A stretch of DNA of 64,000 nucleotides, taken from positions 33,284,303-33,348,302 of the forward strand of contig OX381721.1 of assembly GCA_947462335.1 (NCBI GenBank), given 5' to 3'. The notes under the pieces were generated by a model, which was given only the letters and a program-made list of their open reading frames with translations, did no database searches and was not told where the DNA came from. Position numbers and translations under genes: made by a program. Origin of the DNA: Harmothoe impar. Lineage: Eukaryota; Annelida; Polychaeta; Phyllodocida; Polynoidae. The stretch's first letter is position 1. Each line of letters begins with the position of its first letter. Shown here piece after piece: positions 11,474-24,450 of this stretch.

Positions 11474-12000
11474 TAGCTGTATTTTCAAATGGCATGGACA
11501 ATCACTTCCATTTTTGATTCGGGTTGTGAATTCAAAAATCATAATAGAATTGCTGGGGTTCTTCTCATTTCAGAGCTATTCAACATTTTTGATACATAAA
11601 ATGTGATAAAACACCAATTACTAGTGAACATTTTGGCATTAAGCATAATTTTTCCATCATTGAATTCATGTGTTCTGGGCAATATATGTGTCTTCAACAT
11701 TAAGAAAGAGTTGTATATAGCCACTAAGAACATTCATTGCCTATGATTTTCAACTTCAGATTTTTTATATCAGATAGCTGTTCAATAAGAACATGACATC
11801 CTTCAGTAAATATGCAGAATGTTTTCCTGTGAGGTGTATCTGGCATGCTTTATAATCATCCTAACAATATTGTGTGACCCTAAAATGAGAATCAAATAAG
11901 CATTGCCCTGTATATAATTCACTAATAGCAACAGATAGTGCTCAAGTGCCGGAAATAGCTAACTTTCCCTTCTTGTCTTATTGAATACTGTAAGCTAATG
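11474..12000. other. duplicated non-coding sequence
   Basis: Pairs with 25676-26275 of copy B with many small differences. No coding, RNA or repeat signature seen. Confidence 0.5.
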
Positions 12001-12123
12001 AAGGGGGCAGCACAATCTCTACATGTGAGCTGCTCCACCATAGCACTGTTATATATATAAGTTGTTGACCACTAGATAAGAGTGAGCTGTATCATTACAC
12101 TGATATTGACCCTATGGTTACAG

Positions 12124-12189
12124 ATGAGGATGTACGATGCAGCAGGGGGTCGTTCAGCCATGACAGCAGATAGTGGGGCCGGCAGATAA
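12124..12189 (+). other. conserved island with a 21-codon frame, possible small or terminal exon
   Basis: A frame ATG..TAA coding MRMYDAAGGRSAMTADSGAG plus Arg is preceded directly by an acceptor-like ggttacag. It is identical in copy B (26402-26467). The surrounding 250 bp (12000-12250 against 26280-26530) is also far better preserved than neighbouring duplicated DNA. It may be the end of a host gene, a regulatory element or a gene-conversion tract. I do not recognise the peptide. Confidence 0.25.
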
Positions 12190-12856
12190 CTTCTCACCCT
12201 GACTCCCCTGCCTCCTACCTATCACAGCCTGCAGACCTAAGATGTGTTCATAAACCTTTTGTATCCAAGTATAGGCCAATTCTACTAAAAACATATTGTA
12301 CAGGCCAAATATTCAGAAGGTCAGAAGCTAAGATTAAAAGACCAAAAGCCTCAACCCCCTTACCAGGCTGATTTCCTATCAAACAGACTAAATGCCACAG
12401 TCAAAATACCTGCTTAGCAGGTCAACTATCTTATTGAAAAAAAATTAGTCCATGCAGACCTCCTGCCTTGTGATAAATAACACACAAATCAAAACCGATC
12501 CAGTCGATTTAGATTTTGTCACAGAAAGTAATGTAGATTACTTTGTGTTACAATCATTAAACAGGTTGGAACATAACGGACACTGACTAGGGCTTTGGAT
12601 AGTGGCTTGTCCTGTTACTGCTCTATCACATAACCATTGATGCATTAACTGACAAGCTCCTCTCCCTGACCCTAGTTAGGTAGCCGGTGCCAGTGTGTCC
12701 CTAGTGGGTAATGCAGATTATGTAGTACATGTGTCATAATGACAATGTGAACATAGCAAACTCCCCATCCACCCATCCATTAAGCAGATTGGCAGTGTAT
12801 AGAGTCACTCTTTAAGCGGCTACAAATTCAGTAAATGTATATGTCCCATAGAGTTC

Positions 12857-13147
12857 ATGCTGACAGTTAAGGGGCTTTTAGTGGCATTTTCTGGAACTCA
12901 TGATTTAGAGCAACTTAAAGCAACAACAAGTTTGCCTAACTGCCATTGTTCATGCAGCGCAATGTACAGCTCGTCCTACACCCTATACAATGCATTCAGT
13001 CCAACATTGTATGGACCTATCGTGAGATTTCTTCCGGGTCCTCTACAACATATAATTAATGCCAAGTTGAATTGGAAATACCTTTTTTTTAACTCCAGCT
13101 TTCCACATAGTGGGGAACTCTACTTAGAAAATAATAGTGTTCTCTAA
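12857..13147 (+). other. short ORF whose frame is shared with copy B, coding status doubtful
   Basis: The A frame ends ENNSVL-stop, and so does the B frame (27376-27678). Indels between the two leave the frame intact through LEQLKATTSL, YGPIVR and LPGPLQHIIN. The many amino-acid replacements argue against strong constraint. Shared descent alone could leave a frame open over this length. No domain is recognised. Confidence 0.2.
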
Positions 13148-13560
13148 TAAAAAAAGACATCTACAAAGAATGTGGTAAGGTAATAACAATGACAATAGCC
13201 ATAACTTTGGGGCATATCCTTGCAGCAACATAGATGAAGTCTAGGAGGTATTTCTCCAATACTTCAATGCACTCAGAAGTGAAATAAATAAATAATTGAG
13301 TGGCCTCACAAAATAAGAATATATAATAAGAGTTCTTGCCCTAAATGGACTATCTTTAAAGGAGTGCTGCATTTAGTCTTTATAACACATGAACCGAAAT
13401 GCACCATAAAGGGAATCTAATATTGGATGTTATCAGAGCCTGTGAATGTGGATTGCCCTTACATTCCGTAGATGGCATATCTGAGTAAGGGCAGCCAAAC
13501 ATGATAAACTACTCTGACATCAAAGTCTCTTTACTATGATTTATAAAAGGGCATTAATGT

Positions 13561-14339
13561 AGCATTACCACAGAGAAATTAAGAATATATCATATCGTTA
13601 TGAATTTTATTTCTATTGATGCGCTATGCCATTGGGATAATAAAACTGTTTTATTTTTGTCTATAGCATGTCTATAGCCAAAAGAATTCAAGATTATTCA
13701 TTGGAAAAATGAGGCTTCTATTGGAGAAGTGTCCCATAGAAAATGTGCCATTACATGGACCCCCCCCCCCCCCTAGGTGTTACTCAGACTAGCCAGGAGC
13801 TGCTTTCACAGCTTGCTCACGGCCGGGGCTTGTACACGGGGGCGTTGGGGGTGCCCCCGACCTTACCCTTGTGCACCTGGGGTGTGAATGTGCTTGTTGC
13901 GGTCTCAGGTCCCCTTGCATACCCCCAATACATATACTAATTGTAGCATTAAAATCCGCGGGGCTTAACTACAACTTATATTGAAAATGTATGTATCAAT
14001 AGAAAGCCACTTTTCTCCTCTACATGATGGATATAATAGAAAATGGGCGCGGCGTATGTATTTTAAACAGGGCTTAGAATTCTAAGAAAATTTACTTCTC
14101 AAGTCCACAGCTCTGGTTAGCAACATCCGATTTTGAAATGGCACCCACCAAAATGTAGCTGAAGATCTTCTGTGTTTAATTATGTGTTTCTCATAGGCAT
14201 AATATCCTCAGGTAATCCCCTCAACTACCGAATTATGAAGTGGGAATCTCAGTGATGGGAGAAAACATGGCCCATGCAGGTGTGAATAAACAGTAGGCAC
14301 AGCCATCCAACTGATAAAGGCGGGCAATTGGTGAGGCTA
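13561..14339. mobile_element. 779-bp insertion with 8-bp target duplication (hAT-like size)
   Basis: The flanks are attaatgt at 13553-13560 and attaatgt at 14340-14347. Copy B has a single ataaatgt (28090-28097) at the same place with no insertion. The ends (left agcattacc, right ggtgaggcta) form at best a short, imperfect inverted repeat. The interior includes a 14-nt C run (13760-13773) and no ORF of note. An 8-bp duplication is typical of hAT elements. The assignment is tentative because the terminal repeat is weak. Confidence 0.6.
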
Positions 14340-14347
14340 ATTAATGT

Positions 14348-16588
14348 CACATAACCCGGTCAAAATGGCTAAAGCTGGCAGGAACCAATAAGAGTAAAGA
14401 TGGGTCTGCTACAGTGAGGGGCAGTAAGGTATGATTCATGACAATTCAAAGGTCACCAGGGCTCGGTCAGTTTTTACTATCAGGATAGGTTGGGGGTTGA
14501 TTTTCTCATTACACCTGACATTTCTTATCCCAACCACTGATAAAGTAATCCAACCCTCGATAGGTATTGTTTTTTTATATAGATAGTCAAAACTGTCTTC
14601 CAATTTGCCCATCGGCTGAGCAATTGTCAAGTTGAAAAAAATAGAGAAAATAAAACAATGCCATTGCTCATTTATCATCCCTTTATAAAGTTGCTGTTCT
14701 GACTTTTTACAGCTTTAACTTATATTTAACAACTTAAGTCAGTTTTGTTCATTACCAGCATGTCATAACTACACATGTATGTTGGTTGCAGCCCTATGAA
14801 AATGCAGGGATTAATCATCTATGTGATATAGAAGCAATTATATATATTGCACCTGTCCAAATGAGAGACAACTTATGTTAATGTAAACAAGGGATAACAT
14901 GATGTACATTGTACATGTACTTTTAGAGATGGCAATGTAAGATAGAATGGCTATATTTAGTTTCTCCTTTACTAAATAGCTTTACCTTTGACCTTGTCAC
15001 ACTCTACATGTCTCATCCACTCACAGCTGCTTTGAAATTGGCATTCGCAAATTACTCTAGTGTACCCCCATATAAAGTATAAGTAACATATCTGAGTAAG
15101 GGCAGCCAAATACGACAAACTACTTAAAGTCTTTTTACATTGATTTATGTAGGGACAGTAACGTCACATGATCAGGCCAAATGGCAAAATCGGTGGAAAC
15201 CAATAAGAGTGAAGATGGGTCTGCTCTATCAAGGGGTGGTAAGGCAAGATTTATAGCAGTGTAAGGGGCATTTTTGACATGTAGAGTATAAGGTATACTT
15301 GAGTAGGAAACCAAGGTTTTTACTCGGCTTGCGGAATTTTGGCAGGGCGTCGATGACAAGTATATATGTACAGAGTAGAATCCACTGAAATTGTATGGTT
15401 GAAACATTAATCTACGGTAGATTCTACTGCATACCTACTCTAAGCTATTGCCAAACCATAGACTCTACTGTGTATCTATGCATTACTTAGTTGCAAATTT
15501 TGACCAGGAAACAGAAACCAGCAGTATGGTTGACCTTCTCTAGGACTTCTGCCACCATACTTTCCTGTGTCTGGTCGCTACAGGACTAAAATCCTGCTAA
15601 TGCAAACCTAGCAGAGGTTTGGGACTGTGGCATGGCAGCAGGTACAGGGGGCATTCTGGAGCAGTATGATACCTCCTAGTTTTGGTATACCAGTGGATTT
15701 CAAAGGTGCACTTGCTGACTTAGATAAAACATCACCCATTTTAATTCTTGGCTGCAGTACCATATGTATACATGCAATGCATTGTATCATGAATAAACTA
15801 TCACAACGCTTATTATTTTTTGCATACATCCCATAGTACATTGACCTGCCATTTATATGGGCTATGTATATTTGGTGCTGCCATGAAATGCCTGCACTGA
15901 TATTGCATTCAATGGAAATATACCACTGCAGTGGCAAAGGATGCTATAAACACAACTACGTACCACCCCCTGACCACAGTTGATGTCGGGTGCTAGCACT
16001 AGAGCAGGGCCCAGGAAATATTTCTTTTTGATCATGGCCATCTCTATATGATGTATAGCTTAGAGGATTCTGGCAGCAAGAAATATATATCATACTTATA
16101 CTATAAAATAGGGACAGGGCTTGGACACAAAAAATACAAAGTCTTTTGTGATTGTTGCCCTGTACCAGCCCTCCATATATATCATACTGTAGTGCATCAA
16201 CCAATATCGCCAACTCCCATGTAGTTGGTGTAAATGTCTAGCCCTCATGTAATTACAAGATCCATCAATGCTGCGTGGAAGTCTCCAAAATAGAAGCACA
16301 GGCGCTAAATGGTTTTATTGCATGGCTAGATTACCCACCTAGTGTGGGAGGTAGTTTCTTCTCTGCAGTTAATCTGTCAGTTAGAGTTGAGGCCTGAAAG
16401 GTCATCACTTCACTCTCTCTAGAGAGGGAGTGATCGGAAGGCCTCTCTTTAGGGGTTTAATGTATAGTACACACCTACACTCTCATATATGGCTGCATAC
16501 ATTAACATACATCATCCACCGCTGGATGACAATATAAATGACTGTTTAAGTACAGAGAGGTCAACAACCTCAATTGACTGCACCATCT
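14348..16588. other. duplicated non-coding sequence
   Basis: Pairs with 28098-28245 plus 30546-32616 of copy B. The empty site of the 2.29-kb long-TIR element is at 14490-14495 (ttgggg). The paired short frames (15608-15937 and 31707-32015, minus) do not keep a common frame. Confidence 0.55.
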
Positions 16589-17260
16589 GTTAGGCTCGAT
16601 AGTTTCAAAACACTATAGTTGTGTTAGTATCTCGCAACCATCAGGCTAGATAGTCTCAAAATCCTGACATAATACTCTCAAAACTGTGAGACAATCTCAA
16701 AATATTATAGTTTTGTTAGTATCTCGCAACCCACAGGCTAGACAGTCTCAAAATTGTGAGATAGTCCCAAACGCCTGACAGTCTCAAAACTGTGAAATAA
16801 TAACATTTTGAGACTATCTGGCAACCCTCACGCTAGATAGCCTCGGAATACTATACATGCTATAGTGTTGTTAGTATCTTGTAACCCTCAGGCTAGATAG
16901 TCTCAAAATACTATAGTTTTGTTAATATCTTGCAACCCTCAGTCTAAATTGTCTCAAAACTATAATAGTATTTTGAGACTTTCTTACTGTTTAACTATTT
17001 GCCAGGGCTTTTTGAGACTATATAGCCTGAGGATTGCGAGATACTAACAAAACTATAGTATTTTGAGACTATCTTGCAATTTTGAGACTATCTACCCTGA
17101 GGTTTTCAAGATAGTCTCAAAATTTTGAGATTATCTAGCCTGACGTGTGTTTTGAGACTATCTTGCAATTTTGAGGCTATCTAGCCTGAGCGCTGCAAGG
17201 TTGTCACAAAATCATAGTATTTTGAGACTATCTTGCAATTTTGAGACTATCTAGCCTAAC
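16589..17260. mobile_element. foldback element made of tandem repeats
   Basis: The left half is built of direct repeats carrying gctagatagtctcaaaata, and the right half of the same repeats in inverse orientation (ttttgagactatctagcct), turning over near 16950. The ends are inverted repeats (gttaggct / agcctaac). Copy B has no insertion at the corresponding point (32613-32616). The tetramer atct flanks both sides here (16585-16588 and 17264-17267) and occurs once in B, which fits a 4-bp target duplication with a few extra bases at the right end. No coding capacity, so it is non-autonomous. Confidence 0.75.
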
Positions 17261-17339
17261 ACAATCTCTCCCTACAGAATGGATGATGGCCCTGATTGAG
17301 TTAAAGTGATGAGAATTGTGGTAAAGTAATCAAATATAG

Positions 17340-18290
17340 AGTCTCAAATGCAATCTCTAATGATCAAGTAGGAATCAAATGAATGTGCTCGACAATATTG
17401 TCACAGAATGATTATTTCTGAAGAAAGCAGGGGGGGAAAACGTTTAAGTCAGCTATTAGGTTTATTTCACAAAGCAAAGTTGTCTTAATGAATCTTCATC
17501 AAGGGTGAATTATTTGTTATATACATTGTTATATGAATTTATTGATCATATTGTCACTATGCCATAGATCTACAATAAATGCAGCAACTGGACAAGGATT
17601 TTTCATGCCACCGTTTGACAATGTCTACTGCCTATATACAGCTTTGTGACAGGACAGGTAGTGCTACTAGTAATATTCATGAGGCCATTCATATAAAAAA
17701 CATAGTTTCGTAGTGTGAGTTAAAAAATAACTTGCATTTCATACATTTTTGAAAACTACTGAAATGAGAACCTTGCTTGAGAAAAACCTATGACATTTAA
17801 TTCCACATACACAGGTCCAGGAAATGAAGTGAAACCCTCTCCAGAGCCATTATTTACACGAGTATTAATTTTCACAATGCAGGTAGGTGTAAAAACACTG
17901 CAGAGCTAGAATTAGCAATGGTTTTGCTTGTAGCATAAACACTACAGGGCAAAAATTAGCAACGGTTTTCTTATAACCCATTTGCTGAATTTCTATCAAT
18001 TTGCTGTTAAATATATTTGTCCCATAAGATAGATTAGTGTATGCTCTTGTATTATACATGGGGAATAGTGAACCATACATGGAATTGCCATGAAATCACA
18101 TATAAATAAGCTATTTCTATAGACTTTCCCTTTGTGCTCCTCCACTTAACCCAGTAGGCAGTGAGCTATTATCAGTGTCACCATGGTGACTAAGATAAGA
18201 TCCCCACTCATGTGTTGTGAAAATCAACACTGGTGTAAGTGACGGCTCTGGGGAGAATTTCCTCTATTTCCCGGACCTGATACATGTTAG
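17340..18290. other. copy-A-specific non-coding sequence
   Basis: No counterpart in copy B, where 32700 is followed after about 45 bp by the block matching 18290. AT-rich. No ORF, repeat or element end can be assigned. Confidence 0.4.
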
Positions 18291-18545
18291 CCACCCAGTA
18301 AACACAATGTCATCCTTTATATTAGTCTGTGAGTAACCTATTTTCTGGTTGGCCTCAGTGAGCAGTCACAACATTTTCCTGCCCATGCTATTTCAATGTT
18401 GTTATTATGCAGTGAGATCCTTACCCTACAACAATGCACCGTCACCAGACACACCCCTACCTTAGTTACCACACAGGTCCATGTAGAGGCCCATCTTCCT
18501 CCATCTCACTTCTCCTTGACAACCAAGGTGAACCATGGGGGCCAC

Positions 18546-18832
18546 CCTCTGCATCAGTGCCTCATACCAACCCTTTGTGAACATTAAGGCATGATGCATG
18601 AATGAAACCCTGGTGAGATCCATACTGAGTCAGCATTCATGCATTATGATGACCAAATAGCATGTCTGTTTGAAACACAGTGCAGCCTTTACAGAGTTAA
18701 GGATGTGACTGGGCAAGAAGGAACTGATTGTTGCAGCTTTGACAGTTAATACAGCCCTTAGTAGGGGGTTAGCAATAAAGGGCAGCAGCAACACACATCA
18801 GTAGCCTACAACATATAAAGGCCACAGGTTTT
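18546..18832. repeat. junction block between A and B, third copy of an internal segment
   Basis: This block resembles both 3250-3530 (in A) and 19620-19900 (in B). The three copies share the run around the phrase cagctttgacagttaatac and the following run agcaataaagggcagcag. Its position exactly between the two duplicated copies suggests that homology at this block took part in the unequal exchange that made the tandem array. That role is inference. Confidence 0.65.
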
Positions 18833-18919
18833 AGGAGTGACACCATCATGGTCAGTAGTAGGCTACGCACAGGGCAGCTTTACTCCCTTATGTCTTACTA
18901 CAATAGAGTTGGGTCAGCA

Positions 18920-19110
18920 AGGGTTTATAACTAACCACTGGCACCGGGACTCTAACCTAGTTGTGACAGGAGTCTGGTTAGGATCAAGTACCACCTGGAC
19001 CCTTGCCCAGTTATGCCAGGATTCTATGCAGGACTGGGTACCAGCAAGAGCCTTCCTTAGTCATGACTAGAGGCTACACAGGACTAGGTACCACCGGGAC
19101 CCTTCCACAT
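18920..19110. repeat. 50-bp minisatellite, short array in B
   Basis: Diverged units with aggactaggtaccaccgggac and related phrases. The B partner of 2610-2760. Confidence 0.7.
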
Positions 19111-19924
19111 TTATGGCAGGAGTTAAGACTCAACTTCCTCCATCATTGCACTCGTCTGTCTTGAAAGACCTTGATGTTGTGTCCACTCAAAGGTCAGAGT
19201 GCTCGGGTGTTTGTTCCTGTTAATGGCTTCCAACCAGCACTTTCCTCGTTCCATTATGACCCAGTATCATTTCTCCCTCTCACTATATCCAATCCTGTAA
19301 GGGCCGTATAGTGCTTTAAGGTGCTTCATCAAAGGTGCCTTCCCAGAATCCTATTAAGATTTTTAACAGGGAGTTCGAATGCATTTTGACAGACATATTT
19401 GTGCCCAACCCTTTTCCTGATGTTACTTCGGTAGGATCTACAAATATGAGCAAGCGCAGCTCGTGAACACAGGCAGCATCATCTGGCAGAGGAATGTTGA
19501 TCTATGAACTTGGATAGATGTCTGGGCCTAAACTAGGACAATTGGACCCTTTAATGCAGGCATGGTGCCTACAGCTTTCATGTATAATTGTCGCCATGAT
19601 ACACAAGTTTATACCGGCAAGTAAAGCATCAGTGCCTCATGCCAGCGCTTTGCGAACATTCTGGCAGGATTCACGAATAAGGCCCTGGCGAGTCACTTAC
19701 TATGGCAGCATTATGCATTACGACAAGCAAAGGGCATGTTTGTTTGTAACACTGTGCAGCCAATAGAGAACTAAGAAGGGGCTGATTGTTGCAGCTTTGA
19801 CAGTTAATACAGGCCTTAGTAGGACATTAGCCGTGTATGTAGCAATAAAGGGCAGCAGCAACACGCATCAGCAGCCTACAACATACAAAGGCCACACACT
19901 AGGGGGAGCCACATATTACTATTT

Positions 19925-20155
19925 AACCCTATAAAGGTGGTATAGTGCTTTGTTCTTTTGCAGCCATGGCAAGGAGCTCACTGTGCTGCATTCATGTACA
20001 TCATGGGAACTGTATGGGGTTGATACACTCTGGTGTGGTCAACATGATGCATCAATGATGCTCTGGCAAGTAGACTCAACAGGGCATGTTCCATTCATCA
20101 ATCATGAAGACAATGAGTAAAATACATTGAAGCACTATGCCGACCTTAAAGGGTT
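19925..20155. mobile_element. MITE of the AACCCTTTAAGG-end family (B partner of 3559-3787)
   Basis: Begins aaccctataaagg and ends ccttaaagggtt. Same flanks and interior as the A copy with scattered substitutions. Confidence 0.65.
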
Positions 20156-20589
20156 ATTGTGTCTGTTGTTGAAAGACACAGTAGATGGGAGAGTAGGAAC
20201 AAGGGGAGTACCATTTGACCACACTGTTAGAAGTAAGTAGTGTAGCTGTACTGTATAAAAGGGAGCATTTTTAGATCATGGTATTGCATACTGTACAGCT
20301 ACATACTCACCTACTGTAAATCCCCAACACAGGCAGTTATGAGCTTGAGTCTCAACTGGACCCAGTGTATGTATTACTTTTGGAATGCAACTGAATTAGA
20401 CTAACAAACCTTCTCAAAAAATGAAGAATTAGTACTGATATGTACATATAGGCCAATTTACGTTTCATGGAGGTCACAAGGACAAAGGAAAAAGGAGAAA
20501 ATTAATTGTTGCCCTGCTAGGCTGACTGGGATTTGAACCCGGGGTTTTTGGATGGACCTACTGGAAACAAGGAATAGCTCCTTTTATAC

Positions 20590-20810
20590 TATAGGTGTCA
20601 TCAGGACTTAGTTGTGACAGGAGTCCGTTCAAGACTAGGTACCATCAGGACCTTCACCTAGTTACGATAGGAGTTTGGGTGACACTAGGTACCATCAGGA
20701 CCCTTTCCTAGTTGCGACAGCAGTTTGTACAGGACTAGGTACCACCAGGACACTTACCTAGTTGTGGCAGGATTCTATGCAGGACTAGGTACCACCAAGA
20801 CCCTTCCATA
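20590..20810. repeat. 50-bp minisatellite, contracted array in B
   Basis: About four or five units against ten or eleven in A (4215-4765). The flanking sequence is nearly identical in both copies, so the difference is in copy number. Confidence 0.85.
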
Positions 20811-23503
20811 TTTATGGCGGGAGCAAAGACTCAGCTTCTTCCGTCATCCCACTCCTCTGTCTGGGAAGACTTTGAACTTGTGTCCACTCAAAGGTCAGAG
20901 TGCTCGGGTGTCTGCTTCTCTTAATGGCTTCCGACCAGTGCCTTCGTCATTCCATTATGACCCTGTATCATTTCTGCCCTCTCCCTATGTCCAATCCTTT
21001 AAGGGTGGCATAGTGCATTAAACTGTTTTGTCTGTTGCCCTCATGATCCCTAGCGAGTATTCTTCACAGGGCTGCATTCACGATTCATGCCGCCCTATCA
21101 TGAGTGTATCACCACTGCTGGAAATGCTGCATGAATGCATGCCTGGTAATTTGTCTCATAGGACCTGCATGCATGCATCATGATGATACAGAGCATAGCG
21201 CATTACGGCATTGAAGCTGTTAAAGAGTTTATAGGTTCCTATGAGCAAAAAGTGAATTCAGCTTCTCTTTGATAGTTCAGATTAGTTTTTTTATGATGCA
21301 TTTTGGAAAGGATTCCAATTACGACTGATGTCCATGCACACCAAATATGGCTACATATTGTGCTTCTTGAAGTTTCAATCCTGTAAATTATGTGTTGTTG
21401 CACCATTGTTAAACAATGAACCATAATGCTCATGTTTGATTTAACAAACAGCCGTGGATAAAAGTGATTGAAATTTTTTAGTAAGATACAACACAATTTT
21501 TAAAATTCATAATTTGGCAATAAAGGATTTTCTTACCTGAAGAAAGCTACACAGCAAACTTCCAGATATGTTTATATCACAGGTTAAGATATAATTAAGA
21601 TGGACAGGCACAATGTTATTCCCAATAGTGCAGCCTTCTATGCGATTTTTAAAATGGCATAACCTTCAAAGTGATGTGAAATTCACCACTGACCATACCT
21701 ACAATGATGCTGAACTAACAAGACATGTCTATACAGGGTTTGATGGACAAGGCACAAACTTGTAATCCTCCTCTTTTTATATATTATTTATCAATTGCAC
21801 GTATTCCCCTCAGGAGACATGTCTATACAGTTAAACAAGACAAATAACTGCTTATGGTCATTATCAACAGACACCTTGTCTTATACATAGAATTGCATCA
21901 ATTGAAATAGAGGATGTTAGATGATGGTGTTTGTTTCTGAGATTAAATCTTAATGTATTAGAAGGGAATGGCAGCAAACTCAATATCATTGGCAATGCCT
22001 TAGGCTTGCGCCAGCTAATTAATGATAATAGTCACTAGAACCCATGAAGAGACTGGTAAACAGACTCTTATAGCCCACATCTGGACCATCTCATCTCAAG
22101 TTATCAATTTTAAGCTGGATAATTTAACTATGTATAAGTAATCATGAATTAAGGGACTATACACCCACTAAAAATATAATTGTCAGAAGTTATTCAAGCA
22201 TTATTCGTATGGTTGGACTTTGAAAATAAACTGGGTGAATTTCTGAGCTTGTGACACCGTTGAAGGGGCATGTAATTTTGTTGTTGATGGCTTTTCCTTC
22301 CTGCAAGATCTAACATGTCCCATTACTTGATGAAGCAGTTGAGCCTTTTAAAGACTGCATAGTGCTTTAATATATTACATTCTTAGTCATCATGGTATAT
22401 GAATGCAGCCCTGATGAGTCTTTTCTCCAGTACAGCATGGATGCATTAGACCAATGCAAAATATCCCCACTTTGTAGCAGTTTCAATACCATAACCAACT
22501 TAGAATTTTAGTTGCTGGTTACTTTCCACATAAGCTATTAATCTTTTTCAGGTTTCTCTTGTCCAATTTCGAAACTGCCTGGTTCTCACATGCTTTATTG
22601 TTATACTTGCTCATTGAGGTCAGCATCATCTCATGGAAATGCTGTGCAAGTATCAGGACTATGCCTCCACATTTATTTGGATATGGGCGAGTAAGCAGTC
22701 AATGAACCCTATAGATGTTTCTTCACTCTATGTTATATGGAAACATACAGCAAACCAAGACATAAACCTCTGTACATCCTTTTACCATCTTCCCTTCCCG
22801 CTGCCCTCCTAAGGCCCTCCCTACACTTTGTCGGCGCTACATACCACACAGACGCCGACAAGACCGCTCTTGGACTAATGTAAACCGGAAGTCTGTTTGA
22901 TGACATAAAAGCCTGGTTTTGATGTTGCAAGTACTGGATCTGTGATGACAGGGAGCTGTCTACACTATTCTATACTAGTCTACATGGGTCTACACTAGGC
23001 CTATAAGAGCTGCATAGTTCTTCAAAGCCCCAACTCTTCTATATTATATCATATCTACTCTTGCTGGAGGGGCCTTCACTGTACTAATCCGGCCCTTTGT
23101 CATCATGATGCAGGAATGCAAGTTCACTTGCACAGGCTACAGTTATGCATCATGCAGACACTTCCCCATAAGACTTGGCAAATTACTTACTGGAACTACA
23201 TTCATGCATCGTGACTATGAAAAGTATACCATATTAAAGCACTATGTGACCTATAAAGGGCTACATTGTTATGCATGTTAATAATACCTCATTAGTTACT
23301 TCATTACCATTAAAACAGCACAGCAAACAGATTTGACAGCTAGGCTACCATTTTGAACAAGGTTCCCTGTCAAGCTGACACAATTGTAAGTAACCAATAT
23401 TATACCTTTGTCATTTTGACGGATTATTGTGTGGAGTCATCCAAGAATTTGATTCCTTCAGATCATTGCTTCTTGTTTCTGCTATTTTAGATGGTTTCCA
23501 CAA

Positions 23504-23768
23504 AGGCCAAATTAAAAAAAAACTATGGGATGAAAAGTTGGTAGGTCGGATCCTTTTTTTTTCTTTTTTTTTAAAGGCCCTCTATGATACAAAATAAGTG
23601 TAAAAATGAGGGAGGGGAAATCTAAAATTTTGATAAACCTAAAATTGATCCCCAAAAAGGGTTAAAAATATAAAAATTTCTCCAGAATTGCATAAAAACA
23701 AGTAGGGTCCGCCCTGTTTTGATAGGGTCGGTCGGGTGACCTGAAACAAACCTTTTTTGTTTTGGCCT
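23504..23768. mobile_element. 265-bp MITE with GGCC palindromic ends, copy B only
   Basis: The left end is aggccaaattaaaaaaaaac and the right end is cttttttgttttggcct. The ends are inverted repeats of about 9 bp with A/T-rich subtermini. The empty site in copy A is at about 7339-7342 (gctaagcc). Only a 2-bp aa is common to both flanks, so any target duplication is very short. Non-coding. Confidence 0.65.
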
Positions 23769-23965
23769 AAGCCACACATGGGATGGGCACAAAGCTGACT
23801 CAGTGTACAAGGAGGCTAGGCAATGACACAGACCAGACACATAGGGTAAAGTGCCAGGGATTAAATATCATGGTTCACATTTACTTCCTGATAAACATAG
23901 CTGGTACAAATATTTCACTCCTGACAATAATGGCTCAAACCTACTACTTTTATGATAGCCCAAAA

Positions 23966-24450
23966 CTCCTTTTCAAATTATCAGGTGACAGCTAACCAGC
24001 ATTCCCTTGTTGGTGTGGGGAGCCAAGCCGTATTGCTATTAAGTATACACTCACAGGCACATTGCCAAGACGTCATGGTATAATGTGATGCATGAGCCAT
24101 AGTAATTGCAACATTAATTATAACTGATTTGTGATCTTTCTTATAAATTAGTGGAACAAACTGCTATTGTAGGCCAATAGATAGATATCCATTGTAAGGG
24201 CTTGTGGATGCAACGAGTTGATTCTGTGTTGCATTCATCAGAGAAGTTATGCATGTAGTTCTTGACCCCCCCCCTCCTCTCCATTGTACTACTGCTAGTA
24301 TATAGTAACAGACAGTGTGTGTGTGTGTGAATGCCTGAGCCCCCCCCCCCTCCTGCCGCCCTCACTCAACCCAGCTTTTACACTCAGCAGCCGTGTACAT
24401 GGGTGTAGGTGGGAGGGACTGTGTTTGCCCTTTTATAGCCGTGGACCATA
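23966..24450. other. extra sequence in copy B with simple repeats
   Basis: Absent from copy A, where 7562 continues directly to the block matching 24452. It contains a C run near 24269, a short (GT)n near 24317 and another C run near 24340. No element ends are recognisable, so insertion in B and deletion in A are both possible. Confidence 0.45.

Larger units (their letters stand above)
1020..18562. repeat. segmental duplication, copy A
   Basis: Long blocks align collinearly with 18.83-34.6 kb at an offset of about 16-17 kb, with scattered substitutions and indels. Clear anchor pairs are 3960-4200/20330-20580, 5150-5460/21220-21530, 7860-8100/24740-24970, 12000-12250/26280-26530, 15960-16300/31990-32320 and 18445-18560/34450-34600. 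The pairing is interrupted by copy-specific insertions annotated separately. No gene common to both copies can be called with confidence. Confidence 0.9.

Noticed and set aside
15608..15937. 109-codon minus frame with partner 31707-32015
   Set aside because: Frames diverge after an indel; not maintained.
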